Assembly: GCA_051881655.1 (NCBI GenBank)
Contig: JBJEQH010000202.1
Span: 1-7,456, forward strand
DNA: 7,456 bases
Direction of reading: 5' to 3'
DNA from: Heritagella sp051881655
GTDB taxonomy: Bacteria > Bacillota > Clostridia > Oscillospirales > Acutalibacteraceae
Position numbers and translations under genes: made by a program. Shown here one piece after another: positions 1-7,400 of this stretch (the first letter of the stretch is position 1; each line of letters begins with the position of its first letter). The notes under the pieces were generated by a model. That model did no database searches. It was given only the letters and a program-made list of their open reading frames with translations, and was not told the origin of the DNA.

Positions 1-2880
1 GAAACCGCGCTGATTCTTTCGGCCTTCGAGGCCTATGTGCAGCAGAGCTATCTGGATCCCCAGGATGATCTGATGCGTCTGTGTGAGAGCCTGACGGAAC
101 ATCCGGAGTGTTTTTCCGGAATCACTCTGATTCTGGATTCCTTTCACGGCTTTACGGAACAGGAGTACCAGGTTCTGCAGATTTTGATGCGCCGCTGTAG
201 GGATCTGTACATAACGTTGTGCACAGACCGAATGGGATTGCTGCCGGGGGATGATTCGCTGTTTGCCCCCGTGTGCCACACCCTTGCGGTGCTGAAAAAT
301 ATGGCCGCTCAGAATGGGATCCCCATCGCCGCCCCGCAGTATCTGACCGATAAGCCCCGCTATCGGAACAGCGAGCTCGCTTTTTTGGCGGACCGCTTTT
401 TCCGCACGGGCCCACAGGAATATGAGGGTACCCCTGAACACATCCATTTGCTTCGTGCTGCCGGACGGTACGAGGAATGTATGGCGGTTGGCGCATTGAT
501 TCGCCGCTGTGTGCAGGAAAAGGGATACCGCTATCGGGATATCACCGTCATTGTGCGGGATGAAAACGAGTATCAAAATGCCCTTCAGGCCGCTTTTGAT
601 CAGTATGAAATTCCCGTTTTTCTGGATCGCCCCGCTTCGGTGGAGAGCGAACCGCTGATCCGCCTGATTCTGGCCGCCTTTGATTGCGTACAGTACGGAT
701 TTCGCACCGATGATGTAATGGCCGTATTAAAGTGCGGCCTGATCCCCATGTCCCTCGAGGAAATCGCCGGGGTGGAGAATTACGTGTTTCTATGGAATCT
801 GCGCAGCGGCGACTGGAAAACGGAATGGACGAAAAACCCGGCGGGATTCGTACAGGATTTTTCGGAAAAGCAGAAACAGGAGCTCTCCCATCTGGAAAGC
901 CTGCGCCGGCAGCTGATAGAACCGTTGATCCATTTCGCGGAAAAAGGAAAAGATCCCACCGGAAAAAAGATCGCCGCGGCGGTGTATTCGCTTTTGCAGG
1001 AGTATCAGATTGAAACCACCCTGCCTCAATTGGCCGAACAGCTGCGCCTCAGCGGCAGGCTGGAGGATGCCCGCCTGCAGGAACGCCTGTGGGAGATGCT
1101 GATGCAGATTCTGGATCAGACGGCGATGACGCTGGGGGAGAGAAAAATCCCACTGCTCCGCTATCATTATCTTCTCCGCCAGATTTTCCGGATGCAGCGG
1201 CTTTCCAGTATCCCGCAGCACATGGATGAAGTGACGGTATCGGTGGCCGGGCGCATGCGGGCCGGGCAGCCGAAGGTGGTTTTCCTCTTGGGGGCCGTGC
1301 TGGGAAAATTCCCGCGGATCGCCGGGGAAGCGGATGGGATGTTCAGTGAAAACGAGAGAAAGGAATTGATTCGCTGCGGGCTGAATCTGCACGATACGCT
1401 GGAAGAACGGATTGACCAGGAGCGCTTTTCCGCGTATACATCGGTTTGCTCCGCATCCGAGGAAGTAGTGGTCTCCTATCCGCTTTGGGACGGAAAGGAA
1501 GAAAATACACCTTCGGAAATCATCACACAAATCCTTGCTCTTTTTCCCCGTTGTCCGATGGAAAACGCCCGGGATCTGCCGCTCTGTGTGACAGCCTCGT
1601 CTGCCGATACCCTTCTGGCCCAGTTTGCCCTGCGCCACCGGGATCATTCGGCCGCTGCGGCCTCGGTGCGCACGGCAGCTCAGCGTCTTCCGGATATTCA
1701 GCCGAGCGTGCAGGCCGTTTATGCAGCTTCCAATGGGGTGGAGGGGAAGATCCGGGATTCCCGCACCGCCCGAAAGCTCTTTATGGAGCAGAAAATCTCC
1801 GCGACCCAGATCGAAACCTACTACAAATGCCCGTTCCGCTATTTTTGCCGGTATGGGCTGCGCATAAAAGAACCCATGCGCGCCGAGCTCAATGCGCTGC
1901 AATACGGCAATCTGGCCCATTATGTCCTGGAGCACATGCTTCCCCAGCTGGCAGAGGATCCGTCGATTCAGGGCGATTCCCTGCAGGAAAAAGTGGATCA
2001 GTGGATGGACCGGTACGCCCAGGAGACGCTGGGGGGCCTGTCCTCCCAAACCGCCCGCTTCCAGGCGATGTTCCGCCACTATCGGGAGGTCATCGGCGCG
2101 GTGGTGCGCTATGCCGCGGATGAAATGCGCGCAACGGATTTTACCCCGGCGTATTTTGAACAGGAATTGGGGCAGGCGCCGGTGGATACGCTGAAAATCA
2201 CGCTCCCCGACGGGGAATCCGTGGAAGTCGGCGGGAAGATCGACCGAATTGATCTGTGCCGGATCGGGGAAAAAACCTATGTGCGTATCATTGATTACAA
2301 AACGGGAAAGAAGGACTTCGAGCTCTCCCGCATGCTGTCCGGCATGGATCTGCAGATGATGCTGTACCTTTGTGCGGTTCTGGAGAATCATCTATTTTCT
2401 CCGGCCGGAATTCTGTACATGCCGGTGCGGACTGATGGAAACGGGGAAATCGCGGACCGTATGAGCGGAATGGTGGTGGAGAATGATTCCGTTCTCACCA
2501 AAATGGATCACACCTATCGCGATGAGGGGAAGGGCGCATTTATCCCGGTGGGGAAGACAAAAGCCGGCGCCTTTGCCCGGGGAAGCCGTGTGATCAGTGA
2601 GAGCGGGATGAAAACCGCCCTCGACTATACCCGCAGCCGGGTGGAGATTATGGCCAAAGAACTGTGCAAGGGGAATATTCAGGCACGGCCCCTTCTGGTT
2701 CAGGAGCACGGGTGCTCCTACTGCCCGTATTACGGCGTTTGCGGAAAAGAGTATCAGAGCTTTCCGGTGGAAAAGAACAAACAGGGCCCGGAGGAAACGC
2801 TCAGGCAGATGCAGGAAGAGATGAAAGGAGGTATGGCGGATGGCGACAGCATGGACCCCGGCCCAGAAGCTGGCCATTGA
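1..2880 (+). CDS. addB: ATP-dependent helicase/nuclease subunit B, AddB (5'-truncated by window edge)
   Basis: AddB is the second subunit of the AddAB helicase-nuclease, which resects double-strand DNA ends and generates RecA-ready 3' tails in the cytoplasm. The frame is open from base 1, leaving 959 residues. Full-length relatives have about 1150-1170, so roughly 200 N-terminal residues, including any Walker A motif, lie outside the window. Residue numbers here count from base 1. A degenerate helicase-like stretch (LDSFHGFTEQE) sits near residues 50-60. The C-terminal RecB-family nuclease has GGKIDRID (D748), IIDYKTGK (D765, K767) and Q785-x3-Y789. The iron-sulfur cluster ligands fit the AddB pattern: C610 in YYKCPFRYF, then C905-x2-C908-x5-C914 after the nuclease, so the cluster staples the domain. 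The last 13 codons overlap addA. The ATG at position 37 is internal, not the start. Identification is firm; only the N-terminus is unseen. Confidence 0.96.
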   Translation, partial: ETALILSAFEAYVQQSYLDPQDDLMRLCESLTEHPECFSGITLILDSFHGFTEQEYQVLQILMRRCRDLYITLCTDRMGLLPGDDSLFAPVCHTLAVLKNMAAQNGIPIAAPQYLTDKPRYRNSELAFLADRFFRTGPQEYEGTPEHIHLLRAAGRYEECMAVGALIRRCVQEKGYRYRDITVIVRDENEYQNALQAAFDQYEIPVFLDRPASVESEPLIRLILAAFDCVQYGFRTDDVMAVLKCGLIPMSLEEIAGVENYVFLWNLRSGDWKTEWTKNPAGFVQDFSEKQKQELSHLESLRRQLIEPLIHFAEKGKDPTGKKIAAAVYSLLQEYQIETTLPQLAEQLRLSGRLEDARLQERLWEMLMQILDQTAMTLGERKIPLLRYHYLLRQIFRMQRLSSIPQHMDEVTVSVAGRMRAGQPKVVFLLGAVLGKFPRIAGEADGMFSENERKELIRCGLNLHDTLEERIDQERFSAYTSVCSASEEVVVSYPLWDGKEENTPSEIITQILALFPRCPMENARDLPLCVTASSADTLLAQFALRHRDHSAAAASVRTAAQRLPDIQPSVQAVYAASNGVEGKIRDSRTARKLFMEQKISATQIETYYKCPFRYFCRYGLRIKEPMRAELNALQYGNLAHYVLEHMLPQLAEDPSIQGDSLQEKVDQWMDRYAQETLGGLSSQTARFQAMFRHYREVIGAVVRYAADEMRATDFTPAYFEQELGQAPVDTLKITLPDGESVEVGGKIDRIDLCRIGEKTYVRIIDYKTGKKDFELSRMLSGMDLQMMLYLCAVLENHLFSPAGILYMPVRTDGNGEIADRMSGMVVENDSVLTKMDHTYRDEGKGAFIPVGKTKAGAFARGSRVISESGMKTALDYTRSRVEIMAKELCKGNIQARPLLVQEHGCSYCPYYGVCGKEYQSFPVEKNKQGPEETLRQMQEEMKGGMADGDSMDPGPEAGH
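2824..2832 (+). promoter_or_regulatory. Ribosome binding site of addA, inside addB
   Basis: AAAGGAGGT is a near-complete complement of the 16S rRNA tail. It lies seven bases before the addA ATG and entirely within addB coding sequence. It fixes the addA start and shows that AddA can be initiated independently while the same mRNA is still being translated for AddB. Confidence 0.85.
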
Positions 2881-5800
2881 CCGGCGGGAAGGCACGGTTC
2901 TGGTATCGGCCGCAGCCGGAAGCGGAAAAACAGCGGTTCTGGTTCAGCGGATGATTGAGCGGATCACCGATCCGGAGAATCCGGGAGATGTGGATCGGAT
3001 TTTGATGGTGACCTTTTCCAAAAAGGCAGCGGCGGAAATGCGGGCCCGCGTACAAAAGGCGTTATCCGACCTCTTGCTGCAGGATCCCGAAAACGGCCAT
3101 CTGAAACAGCAGCTGCTGCGGCTGCCACAGGCAAAAATCAGTACCGTTCACAGCTTTTGCAACGACCTGGTTCGCGAGTTTTCCTCCCTGCTGCCCATTT
3201 CCTCCGATTTCCGCATTGCCGATGGGAATGAACTGGCTCTCTTAAAAGCGGACGCCATGGAACAGCTGCTGGAGGAGTGCTATGCGCAGCCGACCGGGGA
3301 ATTCCGGTTCCTGGCCGATTTGTTCAGCACCGACCGCAGCGATACCGGTCTGGAAAAAGTGATCGATCAGGTCGATGAATTTTTGTCCTCCCATCCCTTT
3401 CCAAAATTCTGGATGGAGAAGACCCTGCAGCTCTATGACCCCCAACTGCCTGCGGAACAGACGGTCTGGGGGCGCAGCGCCATGCAGGAGGCGCTGGATA
3501 CCGCCCGGTATTACCAGGAAAGTATCCCTCTCTGGCTCTCGATTCTCGAGGAGGAACCGGAAATCTATGCCGCGTATGCAGATGTTCTGCTCACGTTGCA
3601 GCAGGATCTTTCCCGAATTCCGGCGGACATCGACGGAATTTCCTGGGGGGAATTCCGGGAGAAAATGAGCGGCCTGACAGTGGGAAGCCCCAAAGCCTTC
3701 CGCGGCGCCATGGCGAAAAAGTATCCGACCGATCATCCCCTTCGCGTTATGATGAAGGGTTTGCTCGATCAGATGAAAAAGGATTTTCAGAAAATCGGTC
3801 AGGAAAGCGGGGATTCTCTCTGCCCGGCGGAAGAGGATCTGCGGGAAAGTGTGGTCACTTCGCGGAAAGCCGCCGGGGAGATTTTCCGCATGGTGCTTCG
3901 CTACCGCGAGATCTTTTCCGGGCTGAAAGCGGAACAGAACGTGGCCGATTACGACGATCTGGAGCATTGGGCCCTTGCGATTCTGTGTATTCCACAGCCG
4001 GATGGCTCCTTTTCCCGCACCGAGGCCGCCAAAGCCGTGGCCGCCCGGTTTGATGAAATTATGGTGGATGAGTATCAGGATACCAACGAGACCCAGGATA
4101 CGATTTTCCGCGCCATTTCCCGACAGGAGAGCAATCTCTTTTTTGTAGGCGATGTAAAACAGAGTATCTACAGCTTCCGGCAGGCCATGCCGCAGATCTT
4201 TCTTCATTACCGAAAAGAGTTCCCGGCGATGACGGAGGAAACGGATTCGTACCCGGGAAGCATCACCCTGGACCGAAATTTTCGCTCCCGAAAAAGCGTG
4301 ACGGATTTTGTCAACTTCACCTTTTCCCAGATTATGAGCGAGCATCTGGGGGATGTGTCCTATTCCGGTCAGGACCGCCTTGTCTGCGGAGCCGACTATT
4401 ATCCGGACGGGGAAGGCTATGACCCGGAGTTCTGGCTGATCGACCGGGAACGCGCCGGTATGCCAACGGAGGAAGAGGATGCCGTTCTGGAAGGAAGGCT
4501 GATTGCGGAAAAGATCCATGAAATACTGGATTCGGGTTTGATGATTACGGATAAGGCCGGTCAGCGCCGGGTGCGGGAGGGGGATTTCTGCATCCTTCTG
4601 CGCACCGTCAGCCAGCAGGCTTCGGTATATGCCCGCGAACTGAACCGCGCTGGCCTTCATGCCGCAGCCGGAAGTGAAGAGGATTTTTTCCAAACCCCCG
4701 AGATCTCTCTGATTTTGAATCTTCTCCGCGTGATCGACAACCCCACCCGGGAAATCCCCCTGCTGGGTGTGATGATGAGTGCTCTGTACGGAGTCACCCC
4801 GGATGAAATTTCCCAGATGCGCCTGGAACACCCCGGGGTCAATCTCTATAACGTTCTCGTTCAAAGCCGGAAAAAATATCCCAAGGCCGATTTGCTGCTG
4901 CAGGATCTGGAGGTCTATCGGGCAGCCGCTGCGGTCATGCGTGCGGACGAGCTGCTTCTTTATCTCTTCCGTACCACCCGGATTCTCCCTCTGATGCAGG
5001 CGCTGCCGCAGGGGGAGGAGCGCAGCGCGCGGCTGTATCAGCTTTTGGATTTTGCCAGCCATTTTGAGGAAGGAAACCGCACCGGCCTGTCGGTTTTTCT
5101 GCGCTATATCAGCCGGCTGGAAAAAAGCCGGACCGTGTCCCCGGAAAAAGCGGCACCGGATTCGGAAAAAGGGGTTACGATCCTCAGCGTACACAAATCA
5201 AAGGGGCTGGAGTTTCCCATTGTAATTCTGGCAGGATGCGGCCATCGTTTTCACAATGAAACGGCGCCCGTAACCCTGCACGCGGATATGGGGCTGGGGG
5301 TTTTTGCAAAGGAAAAGGGCTGTTCCTTTGTCCGGAATATGATTTTGCAGAGAAAGCGGCAGGAGCAGTATTCGGAGGAAATGCGGATTCTGTATGTGGC
5401 CATGACCCGCGCCAAGGAAAAGCTGATCATGGTAATGACCGCCGATAAGGGAGAGGAAGCTCTCCGGCGGATTTACACGCACAGTGGAATGGGGGAAACC
5501 CTTCCGTTTGTGGCCCTTCGGAATTGCCGCTGCCTGGGGGATTGGCTGCTCGCGTGTGTTCTGCGGCACCCGGATTCGGCCGGATGGCGCAGGCAGCTAC
5601 ATCTGGATAAGGGATATGTCCGCACGGAAGACGCGGGTTCCATGAAATTGTGTTGGCTGGCTCCTTTTGCGGAAAAAGAGGAAACAGCGGCCGGGGAGAT
5701 ATCCGATGCGGCGCCGGTGGCGGAGGATGTGGAAAAAATCGTTGAAAAGGTCCGGTACCGCTATCCCTATCAGGAGATGACGGGGACCGAGACAAAAGTG

Positions 5801-6418
5801 ACCGCCTCTGAAATTGCCGCCCGGGATCAAAAGGAAAGGGAACCGGTCTTTCTCCGCCCGCACTTCCTCGCGAAGGAGAAAGGAACCGGTGCCGAGGCCG
5901 GAACGGCCGCCCATACCTATATGCAGTTTGCCGATTATCACGCGGCAGCGGAAGACCCGGTGGCAGAGGGAACCCGATTAGTCGAACAGGGGTTTCTGAC
6001 AAACGAACAATTTACCCTGTTGGATTTTTCCTCGATCCGCGGATTTTTCGAAAGCCCCCTGGGAAAACGGATGCTGAGGGCCGGAAAACTGTGGCGTGAG
6101 TACCGGTTTGCAGCCCGCATCCCGGCCTCGCTGATTCATCCGGAGTTGTTGAGGGAAGAGGCAAGATCCAGCCAGATCCTGCTGCAGGGGGCGGTTGACT
6201 GCCTGTTTGAGGAGGAGGACGGGTTGGTTCTGGTCGATTACAAAACCGATCACCATGTTACACCGCAGCAGCTCTGGGAACGGTACCAAAAGCAGATTCA
6301 GCTGTATACCATCGCCCTGGAAAAAATCTTTGGCAAAAAGGTAAAAGAGCGGATGCTGTATTCCTTTTCCCTGCAGCGGCCCGTGTGGGACCCGGAAGAA
6401 ATACCGGAAAACCGGTGA
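2840..6418 (+). CDS. addA: ATP-dependent helicase/nuclease subunit A, AddA
   Basis: AddA is the ATP-driven 3'-5' superfamily 1 helicase and 3'-strand nuclease of AddAB. The 1192-residue product is close to the usual family length (about 1200-1240). Helicase motifs appear in order: Q-motif WTPAQ (Q9), Walker A SAAAGSGKT (K30, T31), Ia TFSKKAAAEM, Ib STVHSFC, Walker B VDEYQD (D410, E411), III VGDVKQSIYSFR (D438-R447), IV LDRNFRS (R482), V SVHKSKGLEFP (H785-P793) and VI LYVAMTRAKE (R857). The C-terminal RecB-like nuclease has GTAAH (H1025), GAVDCLF (D1120), VDYKTD (D1133, K1135) and Q1152-x3-Y1156, so both activities should be intact. The start is the ATG seven bases after GGAGGT at 2827-2832, inside addB; the 41-bp overlap implies co-transcription. 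The ATG at 2833 lies in the addB frame and directly abuts the Shine-Dalgarno, so it is not the start. No intrinsic terminator follows the stop codon. Confidence 0.98.
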   Translation: MATAWTPAQKLAIDRREGTVLVSAAAGSGKTAVLVQRMIERITDPENPGDVDRILMVTFSKKAAAEMRARVQKALSDLLLQDPENGHLKQQLLRLPQAKISTVHSFCNDLVREFSSLLPISSDFRIADGNELALLKADAMEQLLEECYAQPTGEFRFLADLFSTDRSDTGLEKVIDQVDEFLSSHPFPKFWMEKTLQLYDPQLPAEQTVWGRSAMQEALDTARYYQESIPLWLSILEEEPEIYAAYADVLLTLQQDLSRIPADIDGISWGEFREKMSGLTVGSPKAFRGAMAKKYPTDHPLRVMMKGLLDQMKKDFQKIGQESGDSLCPAEEDLRESVVTSRKAAGEIFRMVLRYREIFSGLKAEQNVADYDDLEHWALAILCIPQPDGSFSRTEAAKAVAARFDEIMVDEYQDTNETQDTIFRAISRQESNLFFVGDVKQSIYSFRQAMPQIFLHYRKEFPAMTEETDSYPGSITLDRNFRSRKSVTDFVNFTFSQIMSEHLGDVSYSGQDRLVCGADYYPDGEGYDPEFWLIDRERAGMPTEEEDAVLEGRLIAEKIHEILDSGLMITDKAGQRRVREGDFCILLRTVSQQASVYARELNRAGLHAAAGSEEDFFQTPEISLILNLLRVIDNPTREIPLLGVMMSALYGVTPDEISQMRLEHPGVNLYNVLVQSRKKYPKADLLLQDLEVYRAAAAVMRADELLLYLFRTTRILPLMQALPQGEERSARLYQLLDFASHFEEGNRTGLSVFLRYISRLEKSRTVSPEKAAPDSEKGVTILSVHKSKGLEFPIVILAGCGHRFHNETAPVTLHADMGLGVFAKEKGCSFVRNMILQRKRQEQYSEEMRILYVAMTRAKEKLIMVMTADKGEEALRRIYTHSGMGETLPFVALRNCRCLGDWLLACVLRHPDSAGWRRQLHLDKGYVRTEDAGSMKLCWLAPFAEKEETAAGEISDAAPVAEDVEKIVEKVRYRYPYQEMTGTETKVTASEIAARDQKEREPVFLRPHFLAKEKGTGAEAGTAAHTYMQFADYHAAAEDPVAEGTRLVEQGFLTNEQFTLLDFSSIRGFFESPLGKRMLRAGKLWREYRFAARIPASLIHPELLREEARSSQILLQGAVDCLFEEEDGLVLVDYKTDHHVTPQQLWERYQKQIQLYTIALEKIFGKKVKERMLYSFSLQRPVWDPEEIPENR

Positions 6419-6438
6419 AAATTTTCCTTGTCCCGGTA

Positions 6439-6467
6439 TTGACTTTCCGGGAGAACGCGCGTATAAT
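6439..6467 (+). promoter_or_regulatory. Housekeeping sigma-A-type promoter of infC-rpmI-rplT
   Basis: The -35 box TTGACT (6439-6444) matches consensus at five of six positions, and the -10 box TATAAT (6462-6467) is perfect. The spacer is the optimal 17 bp. Transcription would start near 6473-6476. No TGn extension precedes the -10 box. The -35 box begins only 21 bp after the addA stop, so the translation operon has its own strong promoter and need not rely on readthrough from addBA. The six-base arms TCCCGG (6431-6436) and CCGGGA (6447-6452) flank the -35 box. Confidence 0.88.
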
Positions 6468-6587
6468 CATTTAGGAAAACAAAGAAGGGCGAAATTCTCT
6501 CGTCCTCACCTGTGCAGTTCTGTCTGACACGGGTCAATAAGAAAGATCCTTTTCTTTTATGGGAAAAGAGTGTTCTTTTGCATTGAC

Positions 6588-6620
6588 ACGCGGGCAGAAA
6601 CTGTCCGCGTTTTGTTTTTC
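6588..6620 (+). terminator. Intrinsic terminator in the infC leader (attenuator)
   Basis: The arms CGCGGGCAG (6589-6597) and CTGTCCGCG (6601-6609) pair over nine positions with one G-U, around an AAA loop. A6588 and T6610 can add a tenth pair. The stem is followed by TTTTGTTTTT (6610-6619). This is a textbook Rho-independent terminator, but it sits about 115 nt after the predicted transcription start and about 40 nt before the infC start. It therefore more likely decides whether RNA polymerase enters the operon than ends addA transcription. Confidence 0.85.
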
Positions 6621-6636
6621 TGTCAAGTAACAGAAA
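6617..6636 (+). repeat. Small hairpin between the leader terminator and the infC ribosome binding site
   Basis: TTTCTGT (6617-6623) and ACAGAAA (6630-6636) are perfectly complementary over 7 bp with a six-base loop. The left arm uses the last three T residues of the terminator tail, and the right arm ends eight bases before the Shine-Dalgarno sequence. The hairpin could only form in readthrough transcripts. A role in keeping the ribosome binding site free, or in antitermination, is speculation. Confidence 0.5.
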
Positions 6637-6644
6637 CGTGTTTT

Positions 6645-6650
6645 GGAGGT
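6645..6650 (+). promoter_or_regulatory. Ribosome binding site of infC that selects an ATT start
   Basis: GGAGGT is strong and ends eight bases before ATT at 6659-6661, an ideal spacing. The in-frame GTG at 6638 lies upstream of this site, and the in-frame TTG at 6653 is only two bases from it, too close to be used. No ATG exists nearby in this frame, so the site points to ATT as the start codon. Confidence 0.85.
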
Positions 6651-6658
6651 GTTTGACC

Positions 6659-7177
6659 ATTAGCACAAAGGAACTGCAGATCAATGAAGAGATCCGCGAT
6701 AAAGAGGTGCGAGTGATTGATTCCGATGGCTCCCAGCTGGGCATTATGCCGGCCTCGCAGGCCCGCGAAAAAGCCTACGCCCGGAACCTGGATCTGGTAA
6801 AAATCGCGCCGCAGGCGCAGCCCCCGGTCTGCAAAATCATCGATTACGGCAAGTATCGTTTCGAACAGGCAAAACGGGAAAAGGAAGCGAAGAAGAACCA
6901 GAAGGTTGTCGAGATTAAGGAGATCCGTCTGTCGCTGAATATCGGCGAAAACGATTTCCAGACCAAGCTCAATCAGGCCATGAAGTTCCTGAAGAGCGGC
7001 AACAAGGTGAAGGCTTCCATCCGGTTCCGCGGCCGTGAGATGGGCCATCAGGATCAGGGCCATGTCATTATGACCCGCTTTGCAGAATCCTGTGCGGAAA
7101 TCGCCAATGTGGAAAAGCCCGCAAAGCTGGAGGGACGAAACATGCTGATGTTCCTGGCCCCGAAACCCGTCAAATAA
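6659..7177 (+). CDS. infC: Translation initiation factor IF-3 (rare ATT start codon)
   Basis: IF-3 binds the 30S subunit, keeps it apart from 50S and checks start-codon/initiator-tRNA pairing. The 172-residue product has the usual length. The N-terminal domain shows LQINEEIRDKEVRVID, GSQLGI, LDLVKI and PPVCKIIDYGKY (P55-Y65). A lysine-rich linker (EKEAKKNQK) leads to the C-terminal domain with VVEIKEIRLS, FRGRE (R124-E127) and a final MFLAPKP. I choose ATT as start because GGAGGT lies eight bases upstream and the protein would then begin (M)STKELQINEE, as in relatives. A GTG start at 6638 would add MFWRCLT, which is encoded by the Shine-Dalgarno region and is not plausible protein. Non-canonical starts in infC are known, for example AUU in Escherichia coli, and let IF-3 repress its own translation. 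It is the first gene of the operon with rpmI and rplT. Confidence 0.96.
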   Translation: MSTKELQINEEIRDKEVRVIDSDGSQLGIMPASQAREKAYARNLDLVKIAPQAQPPVCKIIDYGKYRFEQAKREKEAKKNQKVVEIKEIRLSLNIGENDFQTKLNQAMKFLKSGNKVKASIRFRGREMGHQDQGHVIMTRFAESCAEIANVEKPAKLEGRNMLMFLAPKPVK

Positions 7178-7196
7178 TTATTAAGGAGGAGCAGTC

Positions 7197-7400
7197 ATGC
7201 CCAAGATTAAATCGCACAGCGGCGCCAAAAAGCGCTTCAAGCTTTCGAAAAACGGTAAGGTGATGCGCGCCCACACCAACAAGCGCCATAAACTGAACAG
7301 CGCCATCAAGTCCACCAAGCGCAAGAGAAACCTGCGCAAGAACACGGTTGCCGATAAGACCAATGTCAAGGCAATCAAGATGATGATCCCCTACAAATAA
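7197..7400 (+). CDS. rpmI: 50S ribosomal protein L35
   Basis: L35 is a small, very basic protein of the large ribosomal subunit. The 67-residue product has the normal family length and carries the family signature MPKIKSHSGAKKRFK at the N-terminus, followed by the RAHTNKRHKL and STKRKRNLRK segments and a hydrophobic end (KMMIPYK). AAGGAGG at 7183-7189 lies seven bases before the ATG. The gene begins 19 bases after the infC stop with no terminator between, so the two are co-transcribed. Codons are strongly biased (mostly AAG for lysine, CGC for arginine), as expected for a highly expressed ribosomal protein. Confidence 0.98.
   Translation: MPKIKSHSGAKKRFKLSKNGKVMRAHTNKRHKLNSAIKSTKRKRNLRKNTVADKTNVKAIKMMIPYK

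Larger units (their letters stand above)
6474..6658 (+). promoter_or_regulatory. Structured untranslated leader, probable L20-responsive attenuator of infC-rpmI-rplT
   Basis: Between the predicted transcription start and infC lies about 185 nt without a convincing gene. Several hairpins can be drawn by hand. Hairpin 1 pairs 6486-6492 with 6500-6506 (7 bp, one G-U). Hairpin 2 pairs 6508-6517 with 6524-6534 (10 bp with one G-U and a bulged A6527). Hairpin 3 pairs 6549-6554 with 6563-6568. An intrinsic terminator follows at 6588-6620, and a last hairpin pairs 6617-6623 with 6630-6636. In Bacillus the same operon is repressed by its own product L20, which binds the leader and promotes premature termination. 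The position, length and terminator here fit that scheme (Rfam calls such RNAs L20 leaders). Binding by L20 is inferred from context; I could not align the RNA with known examples. Confidence 0.72.

Noticed and set aside
1446..2123. 225-codon open frame on the + strand in an alternative frame of addB
   Set aside because: It has an unnatural Gly/Pro/Ser/Ala/Arg-rich composition and overlaps the conserved AddB region around C610. It is a shadow.
790..2391. 533-codon open frame on the - strand inside addB
   Set aside because: The + strand frame carries conserved AddB nuclease and iron-sulfur motifs across this region. The antisense translation is rich in His, Arg, Gln and Phe with no recognisable domain, typical of a shadow frame in a GC-biased gene.
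3242..5194. 650-codon open frame on the - strand inside addA
   Set aside because: It lies opposite AddA helicase motifs II-IV and ends beside motif V. Its composition is shadow-like and no domain is recognisable.
1..6418. Possibility of an anti-phage or novel helicase-nuclease system
   Set aside because: Both proteins match AddB and AddA in length, motif order and gene order, with all catalytic and iron-sulfur residues present. No extra domain or accessory gene is visible.
6638..6658. Seven-codon N-terminal extension of IF-3 from GTG
   Set aside because: The added codons are the Shine-Dalgarno region itself (TTTTGGAGGTG), no ribosome binding site lies upstream of the GTG, and the MFWRCLT extension does not resemble IF-3.
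6298..6744. 148-codon - strand frame crossing the infC leader
   Set aside because: It covers the end of addA, the promoter, the leader and the start of infC. There is no recognisable protein domain, and it conflicts with well-supported + strand features.
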